From Asterochloris sp. CNOR1 (taxonomy: Eukaryota; Chlorophyta; Trebouxiophyceae; Trebouxiales; Trebouxiaceae), in NCBI GenBank assembly GCA_963969365.1, contig OZ017762.1, positions 1,240,001-1,304,000 of the forward strand: 64,000 bases of DNA, given 5' to 3'. Within the stretch, counting starts at the first letter, position 1. Each line of letters begins with the position of its first letter. This document shows, piece by piece, positions 35,678 through 45,700 of the stretch. The notes under the pieces are model-generated. The model did not search any database and had not been told where the DNA came from. It worked only from the letters and a program-made list of their open reading frames with translations. Position numbers and translations under genes: made by a program.

Positions 35678-37452
35678 ATGGCCGCTTCAGGTCTCCTGGC
35701 TGGTATGAGCAGTGGCCCCATGCTCAGTGGGCAGGTGTTGGGTCCCAGCAGTCCTGGCCATCGCCAGCATCGCGGTCTTGGACTGGACCTGATGCTCCAG
35801 GTGGGGACGGGCCAGCTTTTAAGCAGCCTCCCTGTGCGTCAAGTTGCAATACCTTGCAGCTTTCACTGTGCCGTAGTTTGGCCTGCTGCCAGGGAAGAGC
35901 AGCCTGCACCCAGCTCTGCATGCATCAGCATCCCGCCCCTCACCTCCGCTCCTGAGCATATGCCACGTCTTACATGTTCCATGAGGTTGACACAGCTGAT
36001 TTGCTCTGTCAGTGGGCTTGCCACAGACGTGAAGCCATGTGAACATGCCGACACAAGCGAGAATGCCTTCCCCAGCAGCACTCAAAGGTGCTGATGTGCC
36101 CTGCAGAGCCTGGGCCTCCCCTATCAGACTCAGGTCCAGATGTGCCAGGTGAGCAGACCCCAGCCCCATGCTGCTGCACCAGCAACATTCTGCACATGCC
36201 CTCCCTGAGCAAAGGTGACCGCGGCACCTGCGGCGGCAGTTGCAGTCGCACATAGCTTGTCTGCTGCACATGCCATACTTGCCTGCAAGGCAGTAGTCTT
36301 GAGGCTCATGTCTGCCCACATGCAGTCCTGCTACCTGAGGGTTCGGCCACAACTCTGCGGGTCCTGTGACCTGGGAGCTACTCTCCGCGGCAACATCACG
36401 CCGGCTGAGGCTGTCCCCCTCAACAGTGCAACGTGAGGCCTGCCATGGCTGCAATACAAGCAGCAGAGCCCTCTGCTGACTTGCTTGCATGGCTCTCTGC
36501 TCATGCTGAGTCTCTGCTGAACGCTGCGTTTGAGAGTCCAGCACATCTTTGAGGCCCTGAGGGGACCCGTCCTGCTGACGCATGTCAGCAAAGATGTGCC
36601 TGGCTTGCAACCCCTGCCATCATGGCATCACACTGCGGCTGACCTGCAGCTATGAGGAGCTGTACGGCTGTAACTGGAACCTTGCCCCTGAGCAGCTGGG
36701 CTCAACCCAGGATGGGTTAGACTCAGAAGCAGCCCAGCCGCACTCACGGCATAAAGCAGGGAGGATGTGCAAGGTCTTAAGGGTTGCCGCCAAGGCTGCG
36801 CTTGGCGGCGTGGCAGTGTGTTTTAGCTCGCGCTTACTGCTGCATATGGCCCGCGCACACACAAGGATGAGCTGGTAAAGCATGCCTTTTGTAATCACCC
36901 ACATGCAAAGGCGGTGTACCTCATGGGCTGGCATGCTGAGCATAGGCAGTTACGCTCAAGTTGCTAATCAAAGGCTAAAGCTGGCCTATAGCAATTGACA
37001 GGCACTAATGCAGTCACAAATGCAGTGTTCCTGGCTGCAGAAATGTTGAATGTTTGCTGGGCCAGGAAAGTGATTTCAGCAGACCCTGCCTAAGTGGTAG
37101 GCTCTAAATATTCTGTGGACCCAATGGCTCACGCTCAGACACAGTCCATAGGTTGCCACGCGCTTCTGGGCCTCTTACCCCTTGAGATCGGCCCCATGAA
37201 ATCAGGTCACTGCCCTTGTGTCCATGCACGCTGGATCCTTGCCAACGTGATGGCTGATTGCGTAACAGGCCGAGATCGGCCTGTTTTGAGAGCAGCCATT
37301 AGGCAGAGGCGTACCACAATGCTGATGGCATCCTGTGCTGGGTGTCGGGCTGGAAGGTGGAGCTCAGCAACATGGTAACGGTGCAATGCAGCAAATCAGA
37401 AAGGACTGTACTCGCTGGGGCAAGATGTGGCAGAAGCCTGACGGGTCCCTGA
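35678..37452 (+). CDS. Orphan protein with candidate zinc ribbon (CxxC-x8-CxxC)
   Basis: Not recognised. Exons 35678-35800 (41 codons from MAASGLLAGMSSG), 36107-36148 and 36326-36432 join in phase; a fourth begins at 36650, continuing SATYEELYGCNWNLAPEQ. A last exon near 37309-37452 reads AYHNADGILCWVSGWKVEL and then reaches a stop. The second and third exons together give MCQSCYLRVRPQLCGSCDLG, so C54/C57 and C66/C69 form a textbook zinc-ribbon spacing. The junction after the fourth exon (GTCTTA donor near 36772) is uncertain, as is the 3' end: a donor-like GTAACG follows SNM. Protein length would be about 190 aa. Confidence 0.42.
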
Positions 37453-37945
37453 TAGGGCTGGACCAGGAGGACCAGTGGTCCGGTCCCACCCAGTGCGAGC
37501 AGCTTCAGGCGTGCCCTGCTATGCCTCCTACCCAGGCACCACCTCCGCGTCCCCCAGGGGACACCAGGCAGGGGCAAGCAGCTCATCCTAGCTCAGAGGT
37601 CTTGTGAGGCCAGCTGGCCGCCTCCAAGGCTGTCTCGGGACTGCCTGCCTGGGCAGTCAGCCTGCTGAGCGGTTGCCAGAGCTGCTGGCGCCCAGCAGCG
37701 GAAGCAAGGAGAGCTTTGGGCCTGTCAGACCTGCCTGATCGGCAGACAGCATGGGCTTTGACGAGCAGCAGCTGGTGGGGAGGATGCTGGCGACACCCAC
37801 CTGGCCGCAGGTGTGACCGCCATCAGAGGCCTGGCTGCACTGTCAGAACAGTGGCCGCAGAGTCGCGCATTGAGCCTGGTGGCATGCTGTCCCGCAGAGG
37901 GCCTCCCCACCAGCAGCCTGCTCCCTTAGGCAGCAGAGTGCTGCG

Positions 37946-38065
37946 CCTGTCACTGCTTGACGCTGCTTGCCTGTCACTGCTTGACGCTGCTTGCCTGTCA
38001 CTGCTTGACGCTGCTTGCCTGTCACTGCTTGACGCTGCTTGCCTGTCACTGCTTGACACTGCTTG
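37946..38065. repeat. 24-bp tandem repeat, five copies
   Basis: Five head-to-tail copies of a 24-bp unit (begins cctgtcactgcttgacgctg) at 37946, 37970, 37994, 38018 and 38042; only the fifth has a mismatch (gacactg for gacgctg). Because 24 is a multiple of 3, frames are open through it on both strands (CLSLLDAA plus-strand, SSSDRQAA minus-strand), which does not show that it is coding. The near identity indicates recent expansion. Confidence 0.97.
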
Positions 38066-40462
38066 CTGCGTGTTGCTACCCTGCACTGCAGAGGGCATGT
38101 CAACCAGGAGCATGAAGAGAGTCCCTCCCCTTTGTCTACTGTGGCCTCAGCTGTGCTCATTGCTGCACCACCAACGGTCAGGCCAGGGGCGTAGGGCATG
38201 CGGAGACTGCCCAGGCAGGGAGGCACTCCTTCAGAGAACGGTTTTGCGCAGAGCATGCCCATACAGCAGGCGGCTGCGATCATGGTCAGGGGAGCTGCCC
38301 GCTGCACTGTGTGCTGAGCATATAAACTGGGACAGGGCATGGATAGGTTGAGGTCTTGCGCAGCATATGCTCATGTCACATGGAGAGTTGGCAAGGCAGG
38401 GTGTTTGCTGCCTGTCGTGGCCTGTGCTGATGTCTTCAAAGAGGGCGGTCTTGTGATGCAGGCAACTATGAAGATTCTGGAGCGGCTGCTTGCTGTGCAG
38501 CTTGAGTGAAGCCTGCTTGTGCAGCAGCCACTGCCTGCTCTATCTGCTTGCTTGCAAGCGTGACCTGTGCACTAGCCACCCTGCAGGGTCTGCAACGCAG
38601 CTCTACATTGTCTCAATGTGCCTCTGCTGGCATGGGAGCACTTTGCATTTTGGGTGGTCGCTTCATGCAGCTGCCAACAGCTCTGCTGATGCAGCAGCTG
38701 CACCACACCTCTATGTCTTACAGCTGACAGGCATGACACCTGCACTCGATGAAACAGCATTCTGTGCAGGGAAGCCCTGCGCGGGTTTTACTCCCCTCTG
38801 CTGGCAGGGCAGCGCTTTGCTGCATCCAAGGACGACCAGGACGAGCAGCGCACAGGCATCGCTCCACCTCACCTGCGGGCAGCGCAGGTCAGCCCTGAAA
38901 CAACTGAGAGGTCAAGCCCTTTTTGCTTGCCTTCTCACAGCGCGTGGGGCCGGCCTGCTGCTGCTCTCAAGCATTGTCACACCCCATCTGCTGGCAGTGC
39001 TGGTCAGAGGTTGCCCACTCTGGTGTGGAGATGTAGGGTTGTGTGCCCCTCAGTTTGCATTTGCTGATGAAAGGTCCTGAAAGGTACCACATGAACCCGA
39101 CTGCTGCCATTGTAGGGCGTTTGGTGTGCCAGCTTCCTCACAGACTGGCATCATGCTGCTACATGCACTTCTGTGTTGATTGTTCGGCAAGAATCACAAT
39201 GGCCTGGTACCTGCAATGTTGCCCCATTTTACTTGAAAGCAATCTGTGCAAGTCCCTGCAGGAGGACGACGAGGATCCCAGGCAGGTTCTTTGTCAGCAG
39301 CGCGTCCCCTGCAGCCTCGCTGAAATGGAGGAAGATGCAGCAGCTCAATGCCATCCTGCGGCGCCTATGGAGAGTGTTCCCAATGTGGAGAGTCTTGTCA
39401 ATGAGCCACCTGCCAGGGAACATGGCTGTGCAGCACTCAAGGGTGCAAGCTTAGCATTTGCTGTCTGGCCAAACAGATAGCCTTGCACTGACTTGGAATG
39501 GGAGCCTAGGCGTGAGGAGTTTGTATAGCGAGGGCTGCACCTCACTGTCTGTTACATGCGGCTGTTGGGCTTGCGTGGTGTCATTGAGGGCTTCATCGGA
39601 AGCTTCTTGCACCCAAAGTTGTCTGCAGGACCGTGTGTGTGTGAGCACTTGAGCAACCAGCAACACCTTGCGCTCAGTATGTGACAACTTTGCAGGGTGA
39701 TTGTGATTAAAGCAGTGCATTCCTTTCTCCTGCAGAGGTGATGGACCCAATGAGTAGAGCATCCTGGACTCCCATCCGCAGCATTGTATTGCAGTGTCCA
39801 GAGCGCTTAACACATCATCAGCAGTCGCACAGGGTGCAGCGGCACATGACATAGCCATGAGCTAGCAACTCCCTCGCTGATTTCGCCAATGAGAGTGTGC
39901 CGCTGCTTTCACATAAGCATCCGTGTACCCAGCGCTCAGGAAACAAAGCATCAGGCACACCAATGTTGAGCAATCAGTGCTGCCTGAGTTGAAGCTGGGA
40001 CAATCAATCACAAGTAATCGCAAAACTTCCCTTCATAAATCCAGCATGAACATCTATAGTCTGGTGGGGGAGTTGTTGGTCTCAGAGGTGCAGACACAGC
40101 ATGTTCAGCGAGTGTTCTTGTCTCATGCAAGCATTTGTAATCTTAATTCGTGTTATCATCAAATGCCTCAAGGAGCTCCTTGCTCGAGCAGTCATCAGGA
40201 TTTGGCTGAGTGCCGCAGCATGGCACATGTACCGGTGGACTGCAGGCAGCTGGCCTCTTGCAATGCAATCACGGCACACTCCTCATCATTGGCGCACACT
40301 GTGTGGTGCTTTCATTGCAGGCAAGAGGCGCCCTGGCAGGTCTGTGGTCTGCTAGGAGCTCACGCCAACAGTCTGGGGCACAAAGCGCAGTGATGCTGGC
40401 AGCTTTAGGATTTCCTATGGGCAAGTGTGAAGTGCTGTATCCATGCACACTGACCTAAATGC
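38066..40462. other. Region with scattered coding-like fragments, no gene assembled
   Basis: Plus-strand fragments with good splice edges include 38808-38887 (GQRFAASKDDQDEQRTG, donor GTCAGC) and 38941-39009 (a hydrophobic GLLLLSSIVTPHLLAVLV segment). A Met/Glu-rich stretch lies at 39261-39478. Their phases did not join, and no domain is recognised. An unidentified plus-strand membrane-protein gene of 38.4-39.5 kb is possible. From 39.5 to 40.46 kb I see nothing supportable. Confidence 0.25.
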
Positions 40463-40528
40463 ATGGGCCTGATGCAGTCCCTGTCAGCATCAATCTATCT
40501 GATTGAGGCGCCCTTACTAAAGCACCCC

Positions 40529-41112
40529 ATGCCAGCCCCTGATGAAGCTGGTGAGGTGGCAGCTCAACTGTCTCCTGTTGTGGCTGACGACGACGCTCAC
40601 ATACCACCTGGTGACACACAGTCAGACCTCTGCCTGCCTCAGGTACGACTTGTTGAGGGCAACTGTTGTGCTGGCGGAAAGAAGCCATGCACACATTGCC
40701 ATGCAAAGCACTTGGAAGGCAGTGTAGCCCTGTGCTTGCTTGGCATACCCTTTGGAGGCAGTGCCGGAATAGCTTGGCTTTAGAGACGGCTTGCTCCAAC
40801 ACTGTCTTGCCATCAACTCCCAGCGGAGTCTCCACTACAGCGCCCTGGCCTCATGCAGGTAGCTCAGCTTCAGGGCTGCCTGGTCCGCCACGACTATGAG
40901 ATGCCAAGGTGTGCACACCCACTCAGACTTTGAGCATGTTGCATGTTGCAGGCTGTAGAGCTTTGCTGCTCTCACAAGGCTGTCTGTTGTGCAGATGCAA
41001 GCGGGACCTGCAGGCATTGACCTCCTGCTGCCTGGCTGACAAGGACCACCAGTCAGTGTACTGCTCTGGCTATCTGCGCAGAGTACAGCAGTGCATTGAA
41101 CAGGCAGACTGA
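40529..41112 (+). CDS. CMC4-like twin Cx9C paralogue A
   Basis: Three exons close in phase: 40529-40642, 40859-40908 (exactly 50 nt, phase 0 to 2), 40995-41112; 93 aa. Cysteines C35, C45, C56, C66, C67, C78 and C88 lie in QGCLVRHDYEMPRCKRDLQ, SCCLADKDHQS and CSGYLRRVQQC. The spacings 10-11-10 and 11 (C67-C78) match human CMC4, and the 50-nt exon and both intron phases match the canonical CMC4 gene at 27.5 kb. The second family cysteine is Ala40. C78 and C88 form a second Cx9C unit that CMC4 itself lacks. The N-terminus is acidic, and an ATG further up (40463) would add 22 residues. Mitochondrial intermembrane-space location is inferred from the family. Confidence 0.77.
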
Positions 41113-41552
41113 AGGTAGCTACAGCGTTTTTGAGATTCAAGTTTGTGCAGTCTCATGGACAGTGCCTGAGCGCTGTGGCAACTGCTGGAGCTGTTGCTTC
41201 CCTGTTGTTGGATGTAGAGGCAGACTAGAAAGAGACTGAGCCAAGCAGCTAAGCGGGAAGCTGAACTCAGGCATTGGCCATTGCTGCTCTGCTCTTGGAT
41301 CGACTATCCGCTTCAAGGGGGGCAACTGAATCTTTTGAATGTCTAGAGTCATGCAGTTGTGCAGGGCTGATGTAGTCGCTGCCTCTATCTGCCAAATATC
41401 AGCATTGCAAGCAGAACATAATCCAACATGCAAGGGCAGACTTTGGAATCTGGTGCTCATTTGATCAGCCAGTCTTGTGCCGGCCAGCCTGAGGGAGAGG
41501 TCAAACACCTGACAGGCCTTTCATGCGCTTTGTCATCACGGCCATGTGCATG

Positions 41553-42391
41553 ATGGCTTCCCCAGACGTGCCAGCTCTGCCAATGCCTGTCATCATTGGA
41601 GCCAAGAAGAGGGCAGACACCCTCTGCAAGGGGCCAGTGAGTAAAGCACATTGCAGGTCTAGTGTCAGCTGCTGTGTACATCCATTTGCTCAAGCTCTCC
41701 AGGATGTGAAAGGCACAGACTGCTCATGTCACACTGCTCTGCACAAGAAGGTATGAGCACAAGTTTGTTGTGCAGGCTGCAAACATCCAGGAATGCCTGA
41801 GGCACAACGACTTTATCATTGACAGGTGTGGCTGTAAGAGATCCCAAAGGACAAGCACAGGCTGAGGGGAGCCAGACTGTGCTTCTCAAAACCAACAACA
41901 TGGTGGACACCTGATATCAGGTCATGACATGTGTGTTGCAGTCTACAAATCAGTGCATTTGTGGGTGCAGGTGCCAAAAAGAGTTTGTCAAGCTGGAGCA
42001 ATGCTGCCAGGAGCTGGACAAGTACCATGATTCCAGGCACTGCAGCTCAAGGTGGGGTTATGTGTTGCTGCTGCATGGCAAGCGCTGGGTCTGTGCTGAT
42101 GCCTGTTTCAGTGAAGCCATCGGAGTGTGTGCACTGCCATGTTGATGCCCAAAATTGCTTGATAGATGGCTTATGCAGCTCCAAGTCAACAGTTGCATGG
42201 TTGAAAAAAGCAGCTCAAAGTGTGACTTGTGTACAGGGCGACGCCGAAAAATGAGCAGAGTAGTACATCATCGCAGAGTTGAGAAGTGCCCAAGTTATTG
42301 CATTGATGTCTTGATTAAACAGCAGCAGTTCTGCCTTCTTTGCAGTGGGATGCTTGATCTAGATCAAAATCCGAAAATGACCATCAGCTGA
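41553..42391 (+). CDS. CMC4-like twin Cx9C paralogue B
   Basis: Four exons fit in phase: 41553-41636, 41776-41825 (exactly 50 nt), 41971-42051, 42346-42391; 86 aa. The core reads KKRADTLCKGP | AANIQECLRHNDFIIDRCQK, with EQCCQELDKYHDSRHCSS following. Cysteines are C25, C35, C46, C56, C57 and C69; the second family cysteine is Ala30, as in paralogue A. In-frame ATGs upstream (41523, 41544, 41550) could lengthen the N-terminus by up to 10 residues. The last exon (DLDQNPKMTIS) is the least certain: without it, reading through 42052 reaches a stop at 42143-42145 after a Cys/Trp-rich tail. It lies 440 bp downstream of paralogue A on the same strand, so a tandem duplication is likely. Confidence 0.7.
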
Positions 42392-42725
42392 GTTTTGCTT
42401 GAAAAGCTGAGGGGTCCCTCCATGCTGAAACAGATTGCCAGGGGAGCATGTCTGCCATACAGTAGGCAATAATCCAACATCAAGAGTTCATTTGCTCTTG
42501 GAGGCCTGTCAGACGGCCTGTCTGAGACAGGCCAACAAGGCCTGTGCTTGGCAGGGGAGCATGGTAGTAACCCATCGCAAGTGCGACAACTCAGTAAGCT
42601 TACAAGAATGGCGTGCAATTGAATAGCTGCATAGGTGTGTGTTGACAGCTCTCCGGCAAGAGGGCTAGCACCCTTCCACAGGGCAGCCCCCGGGAAACGA
42701 AGGGCGACTTAGTGGTAGTAGCGTT

Positions 42726-45700
42726 TCATGCCTTGTGCGGAGTGATCTTCATTGGCATTCCCTGCACAGCAGCAAGAGTGCAGACAATCCAGGGAGGGTC
42801 AAGCCAGGGGGCAAAGCAGAGTGGAGCAGGCAATACTTTGCACAGCAAAGCAGATACTCGCCCAAGTTTGACAGTTGGGGAACAGCATAGCAGAGCAGTT
42901 TATGCATTGCAAATGTTTCCAAGCAGGCCATACGGTTCAGTGTTGCTGGAGCATTGTAGACAGGTAACTCACTGCAAAGGCCAACTTCAACACCAAGGAC
43001 CCTCACCTGAAGGGGCTTCCACAGAGGAAAGCTGGTCACAGGCTCATCCAAGTCCACCGTCCAGTCAATCTTCCTGGCCATCACAGCCAGCAGCACCTTC
43101 ATCTGCAGCGGCCAAGGCCAAGATGTCAAGCCAGACTGCGGGAATCGATAATGCCAATCTCACTAAAAATGGACTTGAAGGTCAGGTGATTGCCAGCCAC
43201 CATGTTTCTTTGAGGCAGTGCCTTTGCCACACAGACCTCCCCACTTTTGCTCACTACCCTGTGCCGTGGCAGTTGAAAAGACAGGCATGAGCCGCAGGCC
43301 AGCCCCCGCCCTGCAGACAAAGGCTCGTCTGCAGTTGTCATCAGGTTATGGTCGCTTTAGACTCAAGTACCAACAGCACGTGCAAACAGGTCCATGGAAT
43401 GGACCTGCAATATTGGCAAGCAGGGCCATGGGCACTGTCTTGGCCACACCAGCTCATGCTGACTGAGGTGGCTCTGGGTCCTGCACAGGGGCTGCAGCCT
43501 CAGGGCACCACTGGTCATGCAGCCAGCAGGATGCCTCCTGTTGATGCTTCCTGTTGAGGCAGCTAGCAGCAGGGAGCAGGTGCTGATTCACAGCTGGGAC
43601 TGAGCCATTCCATGTTCAAGGTGCGGCTGGTGGGACTGAGGATGTGAGGCGAGCTGGCAGCGAATGACAGGTAGAGCCAGGAGCCTACCCGCTCAGACCA
43701 CAGGCTGATGCATCCACCAGGAAGACTGAGCAGCCACCTGGCTCACCTCTTGGACAGCAAACACGCTTCCCAGGCAGCGGCGCGGCCCCGTGCCAAATGG
43801 AATCCAGTCACCATCCTTCCTGCCCTCCTCACTCAGCCACCTGCAGATGTAGGGTGTGCACATGGCACTGTGGGCACAGTCCTGCTGGCAGCATGGGAAG
43901 ACATACAGGTGAGATTGCGTTAAGTCACAGCCAGTCGCACGCACCAGCTGGACGCACTGTCTCCCAGGCAATGTCACCCAAATGCAGCTGCTAGCAGGCT
44001 CCTTCTGCTGCAGTTATCGGCAGCGGAACAAAGCATCCCACACATTGACCCAATTTCCTAAACATTGCGAAGGCGACTTGCTCAGTGCTGTCCCTCACTT
44101 CATGCAGTGGCTCACATATCTGTTGGACGTGGCAGCTGTCAAAAACGTCTCATCAGGAATAGCATGAAGAGCATCAAGCAGCCAGGCATTGCCTGTGGCC
44201 CACGGCGCCCACAACTCTCGCTGACCTGTCAGGGTAGAAGTTGTCAGGGCTCAGGGGACCCTCCTCCTGTGCCCAGCGAGGATCCTCTTTTACAGCCTTC
44301 CACAGGCTGAGCACGACCAGGCAGCCCTGCAGACAAGGCAGCACATGACGTGTGGGGAGCATGCATGCTGTAGATGCACGGCTCACTTTGGTCGCCCTAC
44401 CCTCGACATGCCTGCTGCCACGTCGTCTGTATTGCTAAGTCTTGATACAGTCACCAAGCAGCCCACGTCAGAGATGTGGTAGCTAATGACTACATCGCGA
44501 GTCCTTCCAAGCCAGTGCCTGACAGGGACAGATACGACAGCAATGCTGCCTTGGCCACTGTTGCCTGAGAGACCTGCCCGCCCTTGACAATCCTGCCCCT
44601 GACACTCCTGCTACATGGCCTTCACCCTTTTACACAGTCGGAAGCCACACAGTAGCCTGCCTTGGGAATGTGGTACCCTTTGACCTCAAAGTCCTTCAGC
44701 GCTTTGCGGATGAGGACGCCCACCACCGGCACCAGCCTCATGGTCTCGCGCACCTGCAGTGGCAGCCAAAGCCTCTGCCAAGACGACCACCACACTCAGT
44801 GCTTCTCTGTCAGCACCAGAATTAGCCTCATAATCTGTGCACCTGCAGTGGTCACCAATAGCACAGCGCAACCAGGAATCAGCCAACCGCACTGCTGCCA
44901 CTGTAAAGTCGTGCCCTTCAGGTCACTGCCAAGTGAAAGGGACAGTGCAAGCAGGCACACAGGGCACGCACAAGGTCAGAAGCATGCAGGCAGTGGCAAA
45001 AAGCAACCAACCAGGACACAGCCAAGCGCACCACTGCCTCTGTGTAGACCATGTCCTTCAGGACAGCGGCAGTGATCTGCTTGCCGTGGGTGGCCATGAC
45101 CTGCATTGCGACCAAAGCATCCGTTGAGGCACATCTGTAAGCCCTGATGCTACATTGGAGGGTGCAGTGGCTAGCAGGGATGTCAGGAGGAAGGCAGGGC
45201 ATACAGCGTCCAAAGAAACCCCCAGAGGTGATGTCCTGCCAAATGGGTGCAACAATGTGTGACCAAAGTCATCGGCCTGCTGGACCCCCCACCCCCATCC
45301 AATGGCAGCATGAAGTGTGACCATTTCAACCTTTACCCAGCACATGGGCCACTAGGACGCCACACCGCGCACGGCTCTGCGTGCAGCCTAGCCTGTTATG
45401 CACCTGTCTGCACTGGGACTGGCCTCTCTGTGCTCAGCCCACAGCCTCAGGACACTATCGCACAGCAACAGTGTGTGCACACCAGCACAGGAAGGTCTTG
45501 TGCTGCGGCAGGCTCCACATGCCAGCAGCTCAGGGGGCGCACATGCTTATTTCCCACAGCAGCACAAAAGCTACAAGGGCTGACAATGTATGCGTGAGGT
45601 CCACGATGCAGGCCTCCCAAATGCGTGTCTTGTTTTGCCCTGAGCCCAGCTCGGTCAGCCCCACTCATTTTGCTGTCTGCAAAGGAGTGAGGCACTTAGT

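Noticed and set aside
37716-38351. 211-codon plus-strand frame with CLSLLDAA repeats
   Set aside because: It stays open because the 24-bp repeat is a multiple of three; the opposite strand is equally open and no splice or family support exists.
38808-39478. Possible PEX10-like peroxin (hydrophobic helix plus WRxxxxLN-type stretch)
   Set aside because: Exon phases do not join, and no RING finger with CxxC...CGHxFC could be found downstream to 40.46 kb.
42155-42260. Fourth CMC4-like core (NSCMVEKSSSKCDLC)
   Set aside because: Cys spacing does not match C-x10-C-x9-CC and it lies in the last intron of paralogue B.
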